A stretch of DNA of 33,071 nt, taken from the NCBI GenBank assembly GCA_034716895.1, contig JAYEKW010000017.1, positions 1-33,071 on the forward strand. The letters run 5' to 3'. Source of the stretch: Candidatus Neomarinimicrobiota bacterium. GTDB taxonomy: Bacteria > Fidelibacterota > UBA8477 > JABMPR01. Below are positions 24,843 to 33,071 of the stretch, in pieces. Each line of letters starts with the position of its first letter. Position 1 is the first letter of the stretch. Made by a program: the position numbers and the translations under genes. Under the pieces are notes generated by a model. That model was given only the letters and a program-made list of their open reading frames with translations. It did not search any database and was not told the origin of the DNA.

Positions 24843-25916
24843 CTAGAAAAGTAAATCTATTGAAAAGCGCTGTACGTTACCCAAAAGGCCCCATTCAGAC
24901 CAGGCATAATTGAAACCGACTCGCATTGAGTTGCCTAATTTGGGAGTGATTCCAAAGCCTACTGATAAACCATTCTCACTACTGTCATCGAACAAAGAAT
25001 TATAGCCAACCCTCGCTACTAGTAACTGCCTGAAATCCCATTCCAAACCAAGATCCAATGATTCTACGCTATTGCTGGGGTGATTCAGGTCTGTTGCGAA
25101 GGTTAAATTATGACCATTAAGCATTGAAAGGGAATAAGCTAATCCAAACCGAAAAAGCAGGGGCAGGGGAAATTGATCCGTCTCCAGCATAATATTCAAA
25201 CGATCATTGGAGTAATGCGCTTCATCAGCATCGTAAGCTCGTCGAAGATCTCGACCACTCATCTGCATTTCAGAACCATAGTTGGCAATGGTAGTACCGA
25301 TCTGCAGACCTTCGATCCTGGTTTTATATAATACGCCAACATCTATTGCCATGGCATGGGCTGATTCATGCCAAAGCTGTTGTAATATGTATTTGGTTGT
25401 GATACCGAAGGAGAATTTATCAGTGATGGTGGCTGCCAGTGTTGCAGCCAGTGCCATATCAGAGGCAGCATAATATTCGCCTGTTCCATCTGGCAGCTGG
25501 ATGGTTCGAACCGGCTGTTTATCGGTATAATTCAAAACATTGATACTTAAACCAGCGGAAAATCTTCCAGAAAAAGGAATCACTGCCCCAAAATAATCAT
25601 GACTGGTACTAGCCAACCATTGGGTATGATTCACTGACAGGGAGATATTATTCAACTGGGTAATGCCAGCCGGATTCCAGTACAGAGCCGTTACATCATT
25701 GGCGATGGCGGTAAAAGCACCACCCATTGCCTGGGAATAGGCTCCCACTCCGATCTCCAGAAAAGCCGCCGCCGATGTTCCTACATTTGAAACCGCCTCA
25801 GTATAGGTCGGGTCTGCATAGGTTTCCTCACCCGTCTGGGAAAAAAGGGATACACTGAATACGCTCAATAACAGAATTAAGGCGCTTTTTAAATGATTCT
25901 TTTTCACTACCAACAT
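24843..25916 (-). CDS. PorV/PorQ-family outer-membrane protein (T9SS-associated)
   Basis: The 357-residue protein has a signal peptide (to about residue 27) and the family signature FLEIGVGAYSQAMGGAFTA followed by YWNPAGI (about residues 52-85). Amphipathic strands follow and it ends in an aromatic residue (IDLLF). PorV is the outer-membrane shuttle that carries T9SS cargo from the translocon to the attachment complex; PorQ-like members hold related roles. Family members are often encoded, as here, behind a TonB receptor and a large exported protein. A GGAG site seven bases before the ATG supports this start. No other T9SS machinery gene is in the window. Confidence 0.85.
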   Translation of the reverse strand: MLVVKKNHLKSALILLLSVFSVSLFSQTGEETYADPTYTEAVSNVGTSAAAFLEIGVGAYSQAMGGAFTAIANDVTALYWNPAGITQLNNISLSVNHTQWLASTSHDYFGAVIPFSGRFSAGLSINVLNYTDKQPVRTIQLPDGTGEYYAASDMALAATLAATITDKFSFGITTKYILQQLWHESAHAMAIDVGVLYKTRIEGLQIGTTIANYGSEMQMSGRDLRRAYDADEAHYSNDRLNIMLETDQFPLPLLFRFGLAYSLSMLNGHNLTFATDLNHPSNSVESLDLGLEWDFRQLLVARVGYNSLFDDSSENGLSVGFGITPKLGNSMRVGFNYAWSEWGLLGNVQRFSIDLLF

Positions 25917-25948
25917 GTATTGCTCCAGTACGAAATATTCGTTCTGAT

Positions 25949-28900
25949 CTATTTGATCAATGCAAATTTGCCCACTTTACTTCCAATTCCCTCGGCCTCG
26001 ACCTGGAAGATGTACATTCCAAAAGACACGGAAAGACCATCTCTGGAGATCAGGTCCCAACTTTCAGTCCCTTGAGTCATGGTACTTGAGTGCTCCAGGG
26101 TTCTCACCAGTTTACCACTCATGGTAAAAATTCGAATCGTACACTCCTGGGGTAGATTAACAAAATCGATCCGTCGTTCACCGCGACCACTGGCATAGAA
26201 AAGAGGTTTCTCCCAACTGGCTGTAACCACATAAGGATCAGGGACAACATAGATGTTATCCATATCGTCCGTAGCCTGCGGGGTAGACATTTTCGAGCCC
26301 GTTGTTGAGAACCTCAGCGTGTCATCAGAATTAAACGGTTTGGTAACAGTCAGAGAGAACACATCACCAGGTTGGGGAATAATAACATCCGTCATCGATG
26401 TGTCATCTCGGAAATAGAATTCCCAGGCTGTGTTAAACAAAAAGCCTTGGGCATTGAATACGATTACAATCCGGTCACCGCCATTGAGTGTACTGTCCTT
26501 GTGAATTGCTTCAGAGAATTCAAAATCCCACTGTTCATTCCGGGTTGTATTCCATACTTGAAAATTTACCGGTGTTCTTAGAAAAATAAGGGGATTATAG
26601 GAAGTGTCTGTGTTGGCTGTGTAAACCCTGATCTCAAAGTCCTCTGGTAGAGGTATGGATTTTGGCGACCACAACAACTCTGTTTCAATTTCTATATTCG
26701 AATTACCTACCAACCATTTGGTCTCGGCAACTTCTGCTGAATCATTGAAAAGATCAAACTGCATTCCTTTAATGATCTCACTACTTAACACAAATTCATC
26801 ATAAGGTGTTACATGGTGAATTAAAACGTCATCAGTCAAATCATGGATCGAAACACTGGCTGTATAGCGACCAAGGGTTGTGTCAGTAAAGGTGATCTCA
26901 TATTCATGGTCATCTGCAATACTGTCCGGGACCATAACGCTTACATCATAAGCTCCCGTTGCCAGGCCAATATGTTCAACATCACTGGTCTTACCGGGTA
27001 TGTAGCCAGCACTGGGAGCATTGGGAACAACGACTGCACAATTCCGATCTACAAATTTTATGTCTCCCCAGGAATCGGTCTGAATGATCTTGGTGCATTC
27101 AACTGGAGCGATGGAAGCGAGAAGATCAGCTTCAACAATACCTCTATCATAAAAGTCTTCATCATAGCCTTTGTCAAAAGAGCAAACAGCATAGTAATAA
27201 GTACGGCCATTCTGAACATCCAGATCCTCATAGAAATACTCAAGATCCGTGTTATCCCCTATATAAAAATGAGCACCTGTTCCAGTAATTTCCACGGGAT
27301 GCGGTCCTGCCAGATCATTGACCAGATCAAACTGGGCTAGAGGCTTCCAGAAAATGGGACTTCCATAGGCGTCGGTAATGGTCTTGATCTCGTTAAAGGA
27401 TGGATCAGTTGACCGATAAATCAGGTACCCTTCAAAGTCTTTTCCATAGATCGGATCGATGGAACGTTCAGCACTATGATCCCACTTTAAAATCACTTTC
27501 GCATCACCAGCCACAGCTGTCAACACGGGTTTCAAGGGTGGTTTTGCAAAATTGTAATCTGCATCATAGATCCGCTGCATGGTGCGTTTGTTTCGGAAAA
27601 TATCCTGTTCATCCGTCCCAAAAAGATTTGCAATGGCAAACTTACGCGTTTCGTCTTTGGGCAAACTGAAGTACCCGGAACCATACATAAAGGCCAGGTT
27701 TGCCGGATCTACATAAGTGAAAAGTCCGGGGGTCATCTGATTAAAGGTTCGGTCATCATATTTCAGGCTCTGGGGTTCCAACAGAATTACGCTGGTAAGA
27801 CCGATCTGATCTGATTCATCGTTGTCCTGTTTACCAAAATTTGGTTCACCCGGATCTGGTACACCATTGGCCTCTGATTGATCTGAATCCGGACCGGGAT
27901 AGTCCTGGTCGTAAGGCCCGATACCATCATTTCCCACATCATCCAGAATGGCTTCGCCCATATCCCAGATCCCATTGCCATTAAAATCTTCGTAGATGCG
28001 CCAATCGCCGTCTTCGTCACCACTCCAGTGATTTTTGGGATCACCATAATTTCCAATGGGACCAAAAATATATTCACCGCGATCATTGTCCTGCCGTTCG
28101 TCAATAAGACCATTTTCATCATCATCTATACCATTCAAGGGGTCGCCGGGACTCTCTAAAAAGGCATAGCCAAAATAGCCCAGACCGGGGATACCACGGT
28201 TGTCGATCCCGTCAAAATCCCAGCAATAGGTGATGTCATCAAATTGATCAAATCTGGCATAATCCGGGTTATCACTGGTCCCCCCCACCATGGCATCGAC
28301 GTACATGCCAAAAACGACTGTCTCTAAATTCTTGTCACTCACATTGGCAATATCATAGCGAACAATAAGGATATCCTCGGCTTCTACTGCAGCCCATTCA
28401 TAACCGCGCACCTTCACCTCAAAACCAAGACCTCGTCGACCATTGGGATATCCAGCGGAATCGACTGAGCTACCGATAAAAGGATAGTACTCAAATTCAT
28501 CATTATCCCGGTCATCCATGACATAATAACTTTCTTGATCTGCTCGGGTATAAGCACCGAATTCACCATTCCAGAGACCATCACGGGAGCCTTGATCTCC
28601 AGGATAATCATAGGGCCAGTTCAGGGGCCAGGTTTCCGCTTTATGGCTCATGGCCGGATATTCATCACTATTTTCAGCCCCCTTATTGAAGTAGCCATCC
28701 AATGGTTGCCAGTTCCAGAGATGGGTGCCATCCGGTGAAATATCGTGACTAACCGGGTGGGAATAGCTTTCCGAACAAATTTTGACCGGGTCTCCATTTA
28801 TATCCTCAACTTCAGCAGCGGCGATCATGATAAATTCAAAACCATAGACCATGCCTGAGCCTTTAGGCCATTCCATGCGAGGGTTCTCATAACGGTCACC

Positions 28901-29050
28901 CAGGTTCCCGTAATTTGAGTATCGGGTATAAACCAAATTTCCATCATGGATTCCGGTTCGACGATCTTCTGCTCCACCATACAGTAGGCTGACAGATAAA
29001 ACCTGCATCAAAATTATCCAAAAGGTCAGGGGGCGTAATTGACGTAACAT
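25949..29050 (-). CDS. Large exported fibronectin-type protein with T9SS-like tail
   Basis: The 1033-residue secreted protein has a signal peptide (to about residue 25) and an N-terminal half rich in aromatic and acidic residues. An Asp/Asn-rich segment (about 307-412) includes EF-hand- or thrombospondin-3-like loops such as GIDDDENGLIDE and DFNGNGIWDMGE that probably bind calcium. A fibronectin type III-like domain lies at about 504-635 (KVILKWDHSAERS, FEGYLIYRST). The C-terminal domain has the variant motif VVPDPYVV in place of YPNPFN, then MSGKLVRTLEH, and ends KFALIK. The function is unknown; the position between a TonB receptor and a PorV-family protein suggests a surface partner of the receptor. 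It starts 16 bases after the receptor stop with AGAGG upstream. Confidence 0.8.
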   Translation of the reverse strand: MLRQLRPLTFWIILMQVLSVSLLYGGAEDRRTGIHDGNLVYTRYSNYGNLGDRYENPRMEWPKGSGMVYGFEFIMIAAAEVEDINGDPVKICSESYSHPVSHDISPDGTHLWNWQPLDGYFNKGAENSDEYPAMSHKAETWPLNWPYDYPGDQGSRDGLWNGEFGAYTRADQESYYVMDDRDNDEFEYYPFIGSSVDSAGYPNGRRGLGFEVKVRGYEWAAVEAEDILIVRYDIANVSDKNLETVVFGMYVDAMVGGTSDNPDYARFDQFDDITYCWDFDGIDNRGIPGLGYFGYAFLESPGDPLNGIDDDENGLIDERQDNDRGEYIFGPIGNYGDPKNHWSGDEDGDWRIYEDFNGNGIWDMGEAILDDVGNDGIGPYDQDYPGPDSDQSEANGVPDPGEPNFGKQDNDESDQIGLTSVILLEPQSLKYDDRTFNQMTPGLFTYVDPANLAFMYGSGYFSLPKDETRKFAIANLFGTDEQDIFRNKRTMQRIYDADYNFAKPPLKPVLTAVAGDAKVILKWDHSAERSIDPIYGKDFEGYLIYRSTDPSFNEIKTITDAYGSPIFWKPLAQFDLVNDLAGPHPVEITGTGAHFYIGDNTDLEYFYEDLDVQNGRTYYYAVCSFDKGYDEDFYDRGIVEADLLASIAPVECTKIIQTDSWGDIKFVDRNCAVVVPNAPSAGYIPGKTSDVEHIGLATGAYDVSVMVPDSIADDHEYEITFTDTTLGRYTASVSIHDLTDDVLIHHVTPYDEFVLSSEIIKGMQFDLFNDSAEVAETKWLVGNSNIEIETELLWSPKSIPLPEDFEIRVYTANTDTSYNPLIFLRTPVNFQVWNTTRNEQWDFEFSEAIHKDSTLNGGDRIVIVFNAQGFLFNTAWEFYFRDDTSMTDVIIPQPGDVFSLTVTKPFNSDDTLRFSTTGSKMSTPQATDDMDNIYVVPDPYVVTASWEKPLFYASGRGERRIDFVNLPQECTIRIFTMSGKLVRTLEHSSTMTQGTESWDLISRDGLSVSFGMYIFQVEAEGIGSKVGKFALIK

Positions 29051-29066
29051 TTAGTTTCCTCTTAGC

Positions 29067-31775
29067 CTAAAACTTGACTTGAATACCTACTAGTACCCGG
29101 CGGGGCTCCGAATAGAAATCGGGCCTAAGATCCACTTCAGCGATGGTGAAATTAGGATTATGGGTTAACACTTCAGTGGCCGGGATAGTTCGATAAGGAG
29201 CCTCGGAATTCCCGGTACTTGAATACACATAGCGTTGATTCAATTGATCCGTAAGATTAAAGACCTTGCAGAAAAGCTTCACCTTAAAAGCACTGAGCTT
29301 AAGGGTCTTATGGATATTGAGATCAAAATTATGAGTCGTCGGCTTACGATCACTATTCTCAAATTGAGTATCAAGAGCAGAACCAGGACTGGATGGTGTA
29401 TAGGGTTGACCGGTAGCAAAACGACCGATGATTCCCATATTTATCCCTGAAGGTGTCTTCATGGAGAACGAAGCGTTCAAAGTGTGCGTTTGATCCCAAT
29501 CCAGGGGCAGAACCTGTTTTTCTGTTTCCTTGTTAGCGTTATAGGCATTGAATATAGCATTGGGATCAGAAGCATTTCCCTTGGCTAGCTGATAGGTATA
29601 ATCCACGCTAGCTGAGAAAAAGTTGGAGTATAGTTTATTCAATGTGAAGGTTACACCCCTGACATTGCCATAATCACGATTGATGTAGCGAGCATAGACT
29701 TTCTTGTCAATGGTACTGATGATCTCCTGGCTTAACAGGTTGCTGATATCCTTGTAATACATGGTCAGTTCAAGACCATACACATCTGTGAGCTGCTGCT
29801 GTAGACCAATTTCGTAACCGATAGTCTTCTCCGGCTTCAGATTCACATTGCCCATTTTTGTTTGGAGTCCACCCAGCTTAATTTCATATTCGTAATTATT
29901 GTAGATGGCATTAAAGCGGGGCAACTGGAAGAAGTGACCATAGGAGACGTGAATAACGCCACGATCGGAGATAGGATACGCCAAACCAAAGCGGGGACTC
30001 AACTGCTGCCGAGTCATACCGGGCTCCAGCTCAGAATCCAACCTGATCCCATTATCCGTGTCTGTTTCAGCTCTCAGATTAACGGGGATTAGCGCACTGG
30101 GGTCCCAGTAGTCAAATCTCAGACCCATATTGACGATTATATCTTCAGATTCAATGACACTCTGGAAATAGCCAGCTCCCTCAATCGGTTTAACTTCATA
30201 ATGGTTAAACCCGGATGTATTCTGGTCTGGTAAGCGTAGGATGGGTTCCTCGTATAGGGAGCCTTCCGCCACCGTCGTTAAGCTGTAGTAGTCCAGGTGA
30301 TGTCTCTTGATCTCTCCTCCGAACTGTATCTGTACGGTATGATTGATTTGAGAGATAAAATCCCCCTTGACAGACAGGGCTGACCGGGTGATGTCGTAGC
30401 GACCATTCTGGGTACCCCCAAAACTAAAACTTTGATCGGCGAAGGGACTTGATCGATATCTTTGATCAAGGGGATCTTCAAATAAATAAGCCTGTGTGTT
30501 TTTTGAATATTTGGAAAAATTTATGGTGTAAAAGGTGCTGTTGGACAGGACATGGTTAACGCTGAAAATATGATTGTAACTATCATCGTACCAGGTTCTG
30601 ACGCCATCCGGGGAAAAACGTCTGTAATCACTGTATGATCTACCTGTTCCAGTGGTGTAGAAAAGCGAATATCTCAATTTAAGCGAGGGTAAGACCTTGG
30701 TGGTGATCTTGGTGTAGACGGAGACCTTGGACCTGCCATCAATCGGGACAAAAGTGCCATCTCCTGTTTGAAGAGAATCGGGAACTGCAATGCCATAGGA
30801 TCGCTCATCCTGGGTTTGGGTCTTTTGGGCTTCGTTGATATAGTCCTGGATCGGTACAGTATCTTCGATCCTGACATTATTGCGGCCATAAAGCCAGCCA
30901 TCTGTTTCCCGGTAACGAACAGAACTGTAAAATGAGCCGTCTGGGAGAAAGAACAGGGGACCTTGAAAGCTGCTAGAAATATTTTTCTCATTTAAGCCGA
31001 CTGTGTTGAGATTCCAAAATATTTTGTCTGACGCAGAAACATGATCTCCTGTTGTAACTGAGATATTTCCTGAAAATTTCCGGGCACCCTCTTTGGTTAC
31101 AACATTGATGATACCTGACTGGGCTTGTCCGTATTCAGCATTGAATGTCCCGCTGATAACCTGGAGCTCCTGGACCCAGCTATTTTCCAGGCCAATGGAA
31201 CTGCCACCATTGTATTGATCCGTTACGGGAACTCCGTCGATAAGGTAGGCTATTTCGCCGCCTCGTCCACCTCGGATATGAAAGCCTCCGCCGGCATCCT
31301 GAACGACACCCGCCTGTAACTGGATCAGATCACTAACTTCCTGGACAGGCATGGAGGCAATTTTTTCGGCTGAAACGTAGGCTGTTGTATTTGTACGACT
31401 TTTCTCAACGACCACACGTTTGCTAACAACGATGACTTCTTCTCCCTCCAGCGTTTCCGGGATTATTTCAATATTAATGTTGGTAGTTAGGTCGACATTA
31501 ACAAAAACATCAGTTATACTGGTTTTTTGATAGCCGATATATGAGCATACCAGGGTATAGGTGCCTGGACGAACACCAATAATAAAATAGTCACCTTTAA
31601 GGTCGGTCATTGATCCCTGACCGATATCAGGGAGGTAAACATCTGCTCCGATTATCGCTTCACCGGTTTCCTGATCCGTAATTCGCCCCATGATTTTTCC
31701 GGTCGTCCCTGCAATAGCAAAAGCACTTAGGGTTATCAGAAGGAAAATGTGGTAAAATATCAGTTTGCTACGCAT
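29067..31775 (-). CDS. TonB-dependent receptor (Oar-like) with carboxypeptidase-regulatory N-domain
   Basis: The 902-residue outer-membrane receptor has a signal peptide (to about residue 22) and a CarboxypepD_reg-like domain (about 26-110; KIMGRITDQETGEAIIGADV, DYFIIGVRPGTYTL). A plug domain follows (about 130-245; GFHIRGGRGGEIAYLIDGVP, VISGTFNAEYGQAQSGIINVV), then a large barrel ending in an aromatic residue (VGIQVKF). It would take up an unknown large ligand, such as a glycan or peptide, with TonB energy. First gene of a three-gene operon. A divergent SorC/DeoR sugar-sensing regulator across a 415-bp gap suggests sugar-phosphate control, which is inference. AAGGA lies seven bases before the ATG. 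Confidence 0.92.
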   Translation of the reverse strand: MRSKLIFYHIFLLITLSAFAIAGTTGKIMGRITDQETGEAIIGADVYLPDIGQGSMTDLKGDYFIIGVRPGTYTLVCSYIGYQKTSITDVFVNVDLTTNINIEIIPETLEGEEVIVVSKRVVVEKSRTNTTAYVSAEKIASMPVQEVSDLIQLQAGVVQDAGGGFHIRGGRGGEIAYLIDGVPVTDQYNGGSSIGLENSWVQELQVISGTFNAEYGQAQSGIINVVTKEGARKFSGNISVTTGDHVSASDKIFWNLNTVGLNEKNISSSFQGPLFFLPDGSFYSSVRYRETDGWLYGRNNVRIEDTVPIQDYINEAQKTQTQDERSYGIAVPDSLQTGDGTFVPIDGRSKVSVYTKITTKVLPSLKLRYSLFYTTGTGRSYSDYRRFSPDGVRTWYDDSYNHIFSVNHVLSNSTFYTINFSKYSKNTQAYLFEDPLDQRYRSSPFADQSFSFGGTQNGRYDITRSALSVKGDFISQINHTVQIQFGGEIKRHHLDYYSLTTVAEGSLYEEPILRLPDQNTSGFNHYEVKPIEGAGYFQSVIESEDIIVNMGLRFDYWDPSALIPVNLRAETDTDNGIRLDSELEPGMTRQQLSPRFGLAYPISDRGVIHVSYGHFFQLPRFNAIYNNYEYEIKLGGLQTKMGNVNLKPEKTIGYEIGLQQQLTDVYGLELTMYYKDISNLLSQEIISTIDKKVYARYINRDYGNVRGVTFTLNKLYSNFFSASVDYTYQLAKGNASDPNAIFNAYNANKETEKQVLPLDWDQTHTLNASFSMKTPSGINMGIIGRFATGQPYTPSSPGSALDTQFENSDRKPTTHNFDLNIHKTLKLSAFKVKLFCKVFNLTDQLNQRYVYSSTGNSEAPYRTIPATEVLTHNPNFTIAEVDLRPDFYSEPRRVLVGIQVKF

Positions 31776-31828
31776 AGCTATTCCTTGTTTAAAAGCAGTT
31801 TAATTTGAAGTATCTAAACTAAGCTTTA

Positions 31829-31857
31829 TATATATTTTTGCATTCAGAAAGTTGCAA
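31829..31857 (-). promoter_or_regulatory. Candidate sigma-70 promoter for the TonB receptor / PorV operon
   Basis: On the minus strand TTGCAA (31852-31857), 17 bases, then TATATA (31829-31834), each matching four of six consensus positions. The predicted start would leave a leader of roughly 45-50 bases before the ATG at 31775, with AAGGA in place. A TTGACA further upstream (31902-31907) lacks a well-spaced -10. Confidence 0.45.
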
Positions 31858-31918
31858 CATTTAGCCTGATCGCCGATACTAACTGAGCACTGTTCCCTAT
31901 GTGTCAAGTGAAAAAATA

Positions 31919-31963
31919 AGCTGTTATGCATAATTATTCATAAATATTGATTCAGCTGTTATG
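31919..31963. promoter_or_regulatory. Direct repeat in the divergent regulatory region
   Basis: The 10-mer AGCTGTTATG occurs at 31919-31928 and again at 31954-31963, 35 bases start to start. The first copy runs into the palindrome TTATGCATAA (31924-31933). It lies between the divergent TonB operon and the SorC-type regulator, upstream of the candidate promoter, where a tetrameric SorC-family protein could bind. No experimental or comparative support is available. Confidence 0.35.
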
Positions 31964-31985
31964 TTGCACATTATAACCTCAAAAG

Positions 31986-32046
31986 TCAATAGCTATTATT
32001 GATCCCACATTAGCCAACAGTCACTTGCTTATTGAAGTGTTTCAAT
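31986..32046. promoter_or_regulatory. Two small palindromes upstream of the SorC-type regulator
   Basis: TCAATA-5-TATTGA (31986-32002) and ATTGAA-4-TTCAAT (32031-32046) are 6-bp inverted repeats with similar half-site sequence. A TATTGAT half-site also occurs at 31945-31951. They may be operators for autoregulation. The rest of the 415-bp gap (31776-32190) is AT-rich and shows nothing else clear. Confidence 0.3.
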
Positions 32047-32190
32047 ATTATTCTTCGTTTTAGAAAATTTAAAATAATTCTAACATTTAACACAAATTGC
32101 TGGATATTTATTCACGTATAGTGCATTTTGTAGTGCTCTACTGGCAGCATAGCTATCGGTGGGCGGTAACCAATCAGGAGGTCTATACAA

Positions 32191-33071
32191 ATGGCAAACA
32201 AGCAACCCACAAAAGAAGAATTACTCATCCTGGTAGCCTCTCTTTATTACGTAGAAAATCTTGGACAAGCAAAGGTAGCCCAGTTGGCTGGCATTTCTCA
32301 GGCCAATGTCTCACGCCTGCTTAGTGAAGCGCGCAAACGAAATATTGTTCAGATCAGCGTAAAACCATTTTCACCCAGAGATCATGATCTCGAGAAACAA
32401 TTGAAGAAGTCATTTAACCTGAATCATGTCATTGTGATCAATTCCAGTGCGCGTCGGAACCTTGTGCAACAGCGACAGGCCATCGGATATTTTTCCGCGC
32501 CTGATATAAGCAGCCTGATCAAATCCAGACATACTGTCTGTGTTGCCGCAGGTCGCCATATCCAAAGCTTGGTTGAAAATATGCAGCCAGGAGCCCCAGC
32601 CACCAATGTGATATTCGTCCAGGCAATGGGCCACATCAGTAATAATGTTCAGGGTGATGATGCCTTCGAGATTACACGTAAATTAGCAAAAAAATGGAAT
32701 GGAACTTCCTGCAGCATCCAGGCACCTGCCATCACAGCAGACATTGCAACCTTCAATGCTTTCACATCCCATAATCAGATTAGATCTGTACTAAACTATA
32801 TGGACAAGGTAGATCTCGCCATTGTCGGGGTGGGAATTAGCTCTGACTCCGTATTTTTAGATCGGGCGTTTATTGCTCCCTCTGACATGAAAGCTTTAAC
32901 TGCAAAAGGGGTTGTTGGTGAGATTTGTGGGCATTTTTATGATAACCAGGGTACTGAAGTCAACACCTCCTACAAGGATTTAGTAATCGGAATCTCCTTG
33001 CAACAACTACGCGATACATCAGATGTACTGGCTGTTGTCAGCAATGCGAACCGGGCTCCTGCTGTACAAGC
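32191..33071 (+). CDS. SorC/DeoR-type sugar-binding transcriptional regulator (3' end outside window)
   Basis: An open frame from the ATG at 32191 runs off the right end without a stop (293 codons visible). AGGAGG (32176-32181) lies nine bases upstream. The product starts MANKQPTKEELLILVASLYY. It has an N-terminal helix-turn-helix (about 25-50; QAKVAQLAGISQANVSRLLSEARKR is read here in parts: GQAKVAQLAG, then ISQANVSRLLSEA). A sugar-phosphate-sensing domain of the SorC/DeoR C-terminal type follows, with DLAIVGVGISSD near 219-230. Such regulators bind phosphorylated sugars and usually control adjacent carbohydrate genes. Divergent transcription from the TonB receptor operon makes that operon the obvious candidate target. 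Confidence 0.88.
   Translation, partial: MANKQPTKEELLILVASLYYVENLGQAKVAQLAGISQANVSRLLSEARKRNIVQISVKPFSPRDHDLEKQLKKSFNLNHVIVINSSARRNLVQQRQAIGYFSAPDISSLIKSRHTVCVAAGRHIQSLVENMQPGAPATNVIFVQAMGHISNNVQGDDAFEITRKLAKKWNGTSCSIQAPAITADIATFNAFTSHNQIRSVLNYMDKVDLAIVGVGISSDSVFLDRAFIAPSDMKALTAKGVVGEICGHFYDNQGTEVNTSYKDLVIGISLQQLRDTSDVLAVVSNANRAPAVQ

Noticed and set aside
26843-27340. 165-codon plus-strand frame opposite the large exported protein
   Set aside because: No ribosome binding site or recognisable motif, and the opposite strand encodes a coherent fibronectin-type region.
27787-28125. Met-rich 112-codon frame on the minus strand
   Set aside because: It is an out-of-frame reading of the Asp/Asn-rich segment of the 1033-residue protein (GAT/AAT-rich codons read as ATG).
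1-33071. CRISPR array, tRNA or rRNA genes, transposase or phage genes
   Set aside because: No regularly spaced repeats, cloverleaf-like sequences, rRNA cores or mobile-element proteins were seen on either strand by eye.

Overview
The window reads as chromosome of a free-living, Gram-negative-type bacterium from the FCB superphylum, but outside Bacteroidota proper. Five predicted secreted proteins carry C-terminal type IX secretion (T9SS)-like sorting domains; four have a PNPFN motif and most end in a short K-x-x-[YIL]-[LMI]-K tail. There is also a PorV/PorQ-family outer-membrane protein, two TonB-dependent receptors with carboxypeptidase-regulatory N-domains, a FadL-type porin and many lipoproteins. 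Most starts have a clear GGAG-type ribosome binding site, and the best promoters look like ordinary sigma-70 sites (TTGACA-17-TATATT), which is not Bacteroidota-like. A lineage such as Neomarinimicrobiota, Calditrichota or a relative is the best guess, made from style only. I see no tRNA, rRNA, CRISPR array or transposase gene.

Layout from left to right: the last codons of a plus-strand gene with its terminator (1-68); a minus-strand lipoprotein plus FadL porin pair (141-2129); a TonB receptor translationally coupled to a small lipoprotein (2264-4949), driven by a nearly leaderless promoter; a MoxR ATPase / DUF58 pair (5070-7003); a gene-free stretch with a 266-bp inverted-repeat element (7061-7326); the rplU-rpmA ribosomal operon with a textbook promoter and terminator (7370-8238); a divergent HD-domain hydrolase (8367-8957); and a T9SS-exported SGNH esterase with a lamin-tail domain (8977-10944).

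From 11148 to 24719 lies a long minus-strand block. Read in the direction of transcription it encodes a surface LamG/lamin-tail protein, then four genes chained by 4-base start/stop overlaps (LamG/beta-propeller protein, two paralogous purple-acid-phosphatase-like metallophosphoesterases, a parvulin-like lipoprotein), then a lipoprotein glycerophosphodiesterase overlapping a beta-propeller lipoprotein, and finally a GlpT-type organophosphate antiporter. Taken together this looks like a surface phosphoester (perhaps glycerophospholipid or nucleic-acid) scavenging locus: outside hydrolysis, periplasmic release of glycerol-3-phosphate, and uptake. That functional reading is inference.

From 24843 to 31775 is a minus-strand operon of TonB receptor, large exported fibronectin-type protein with a T9SS-like tail, and PorV-family protein. 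Divergent from it, and running off the right end, is a SorC/DeoR-type sugar-binding regulator (32191-33071). The 415-bp gap between them contains a plausible promoter, a direct repeat and two small palindromes that could be operators.
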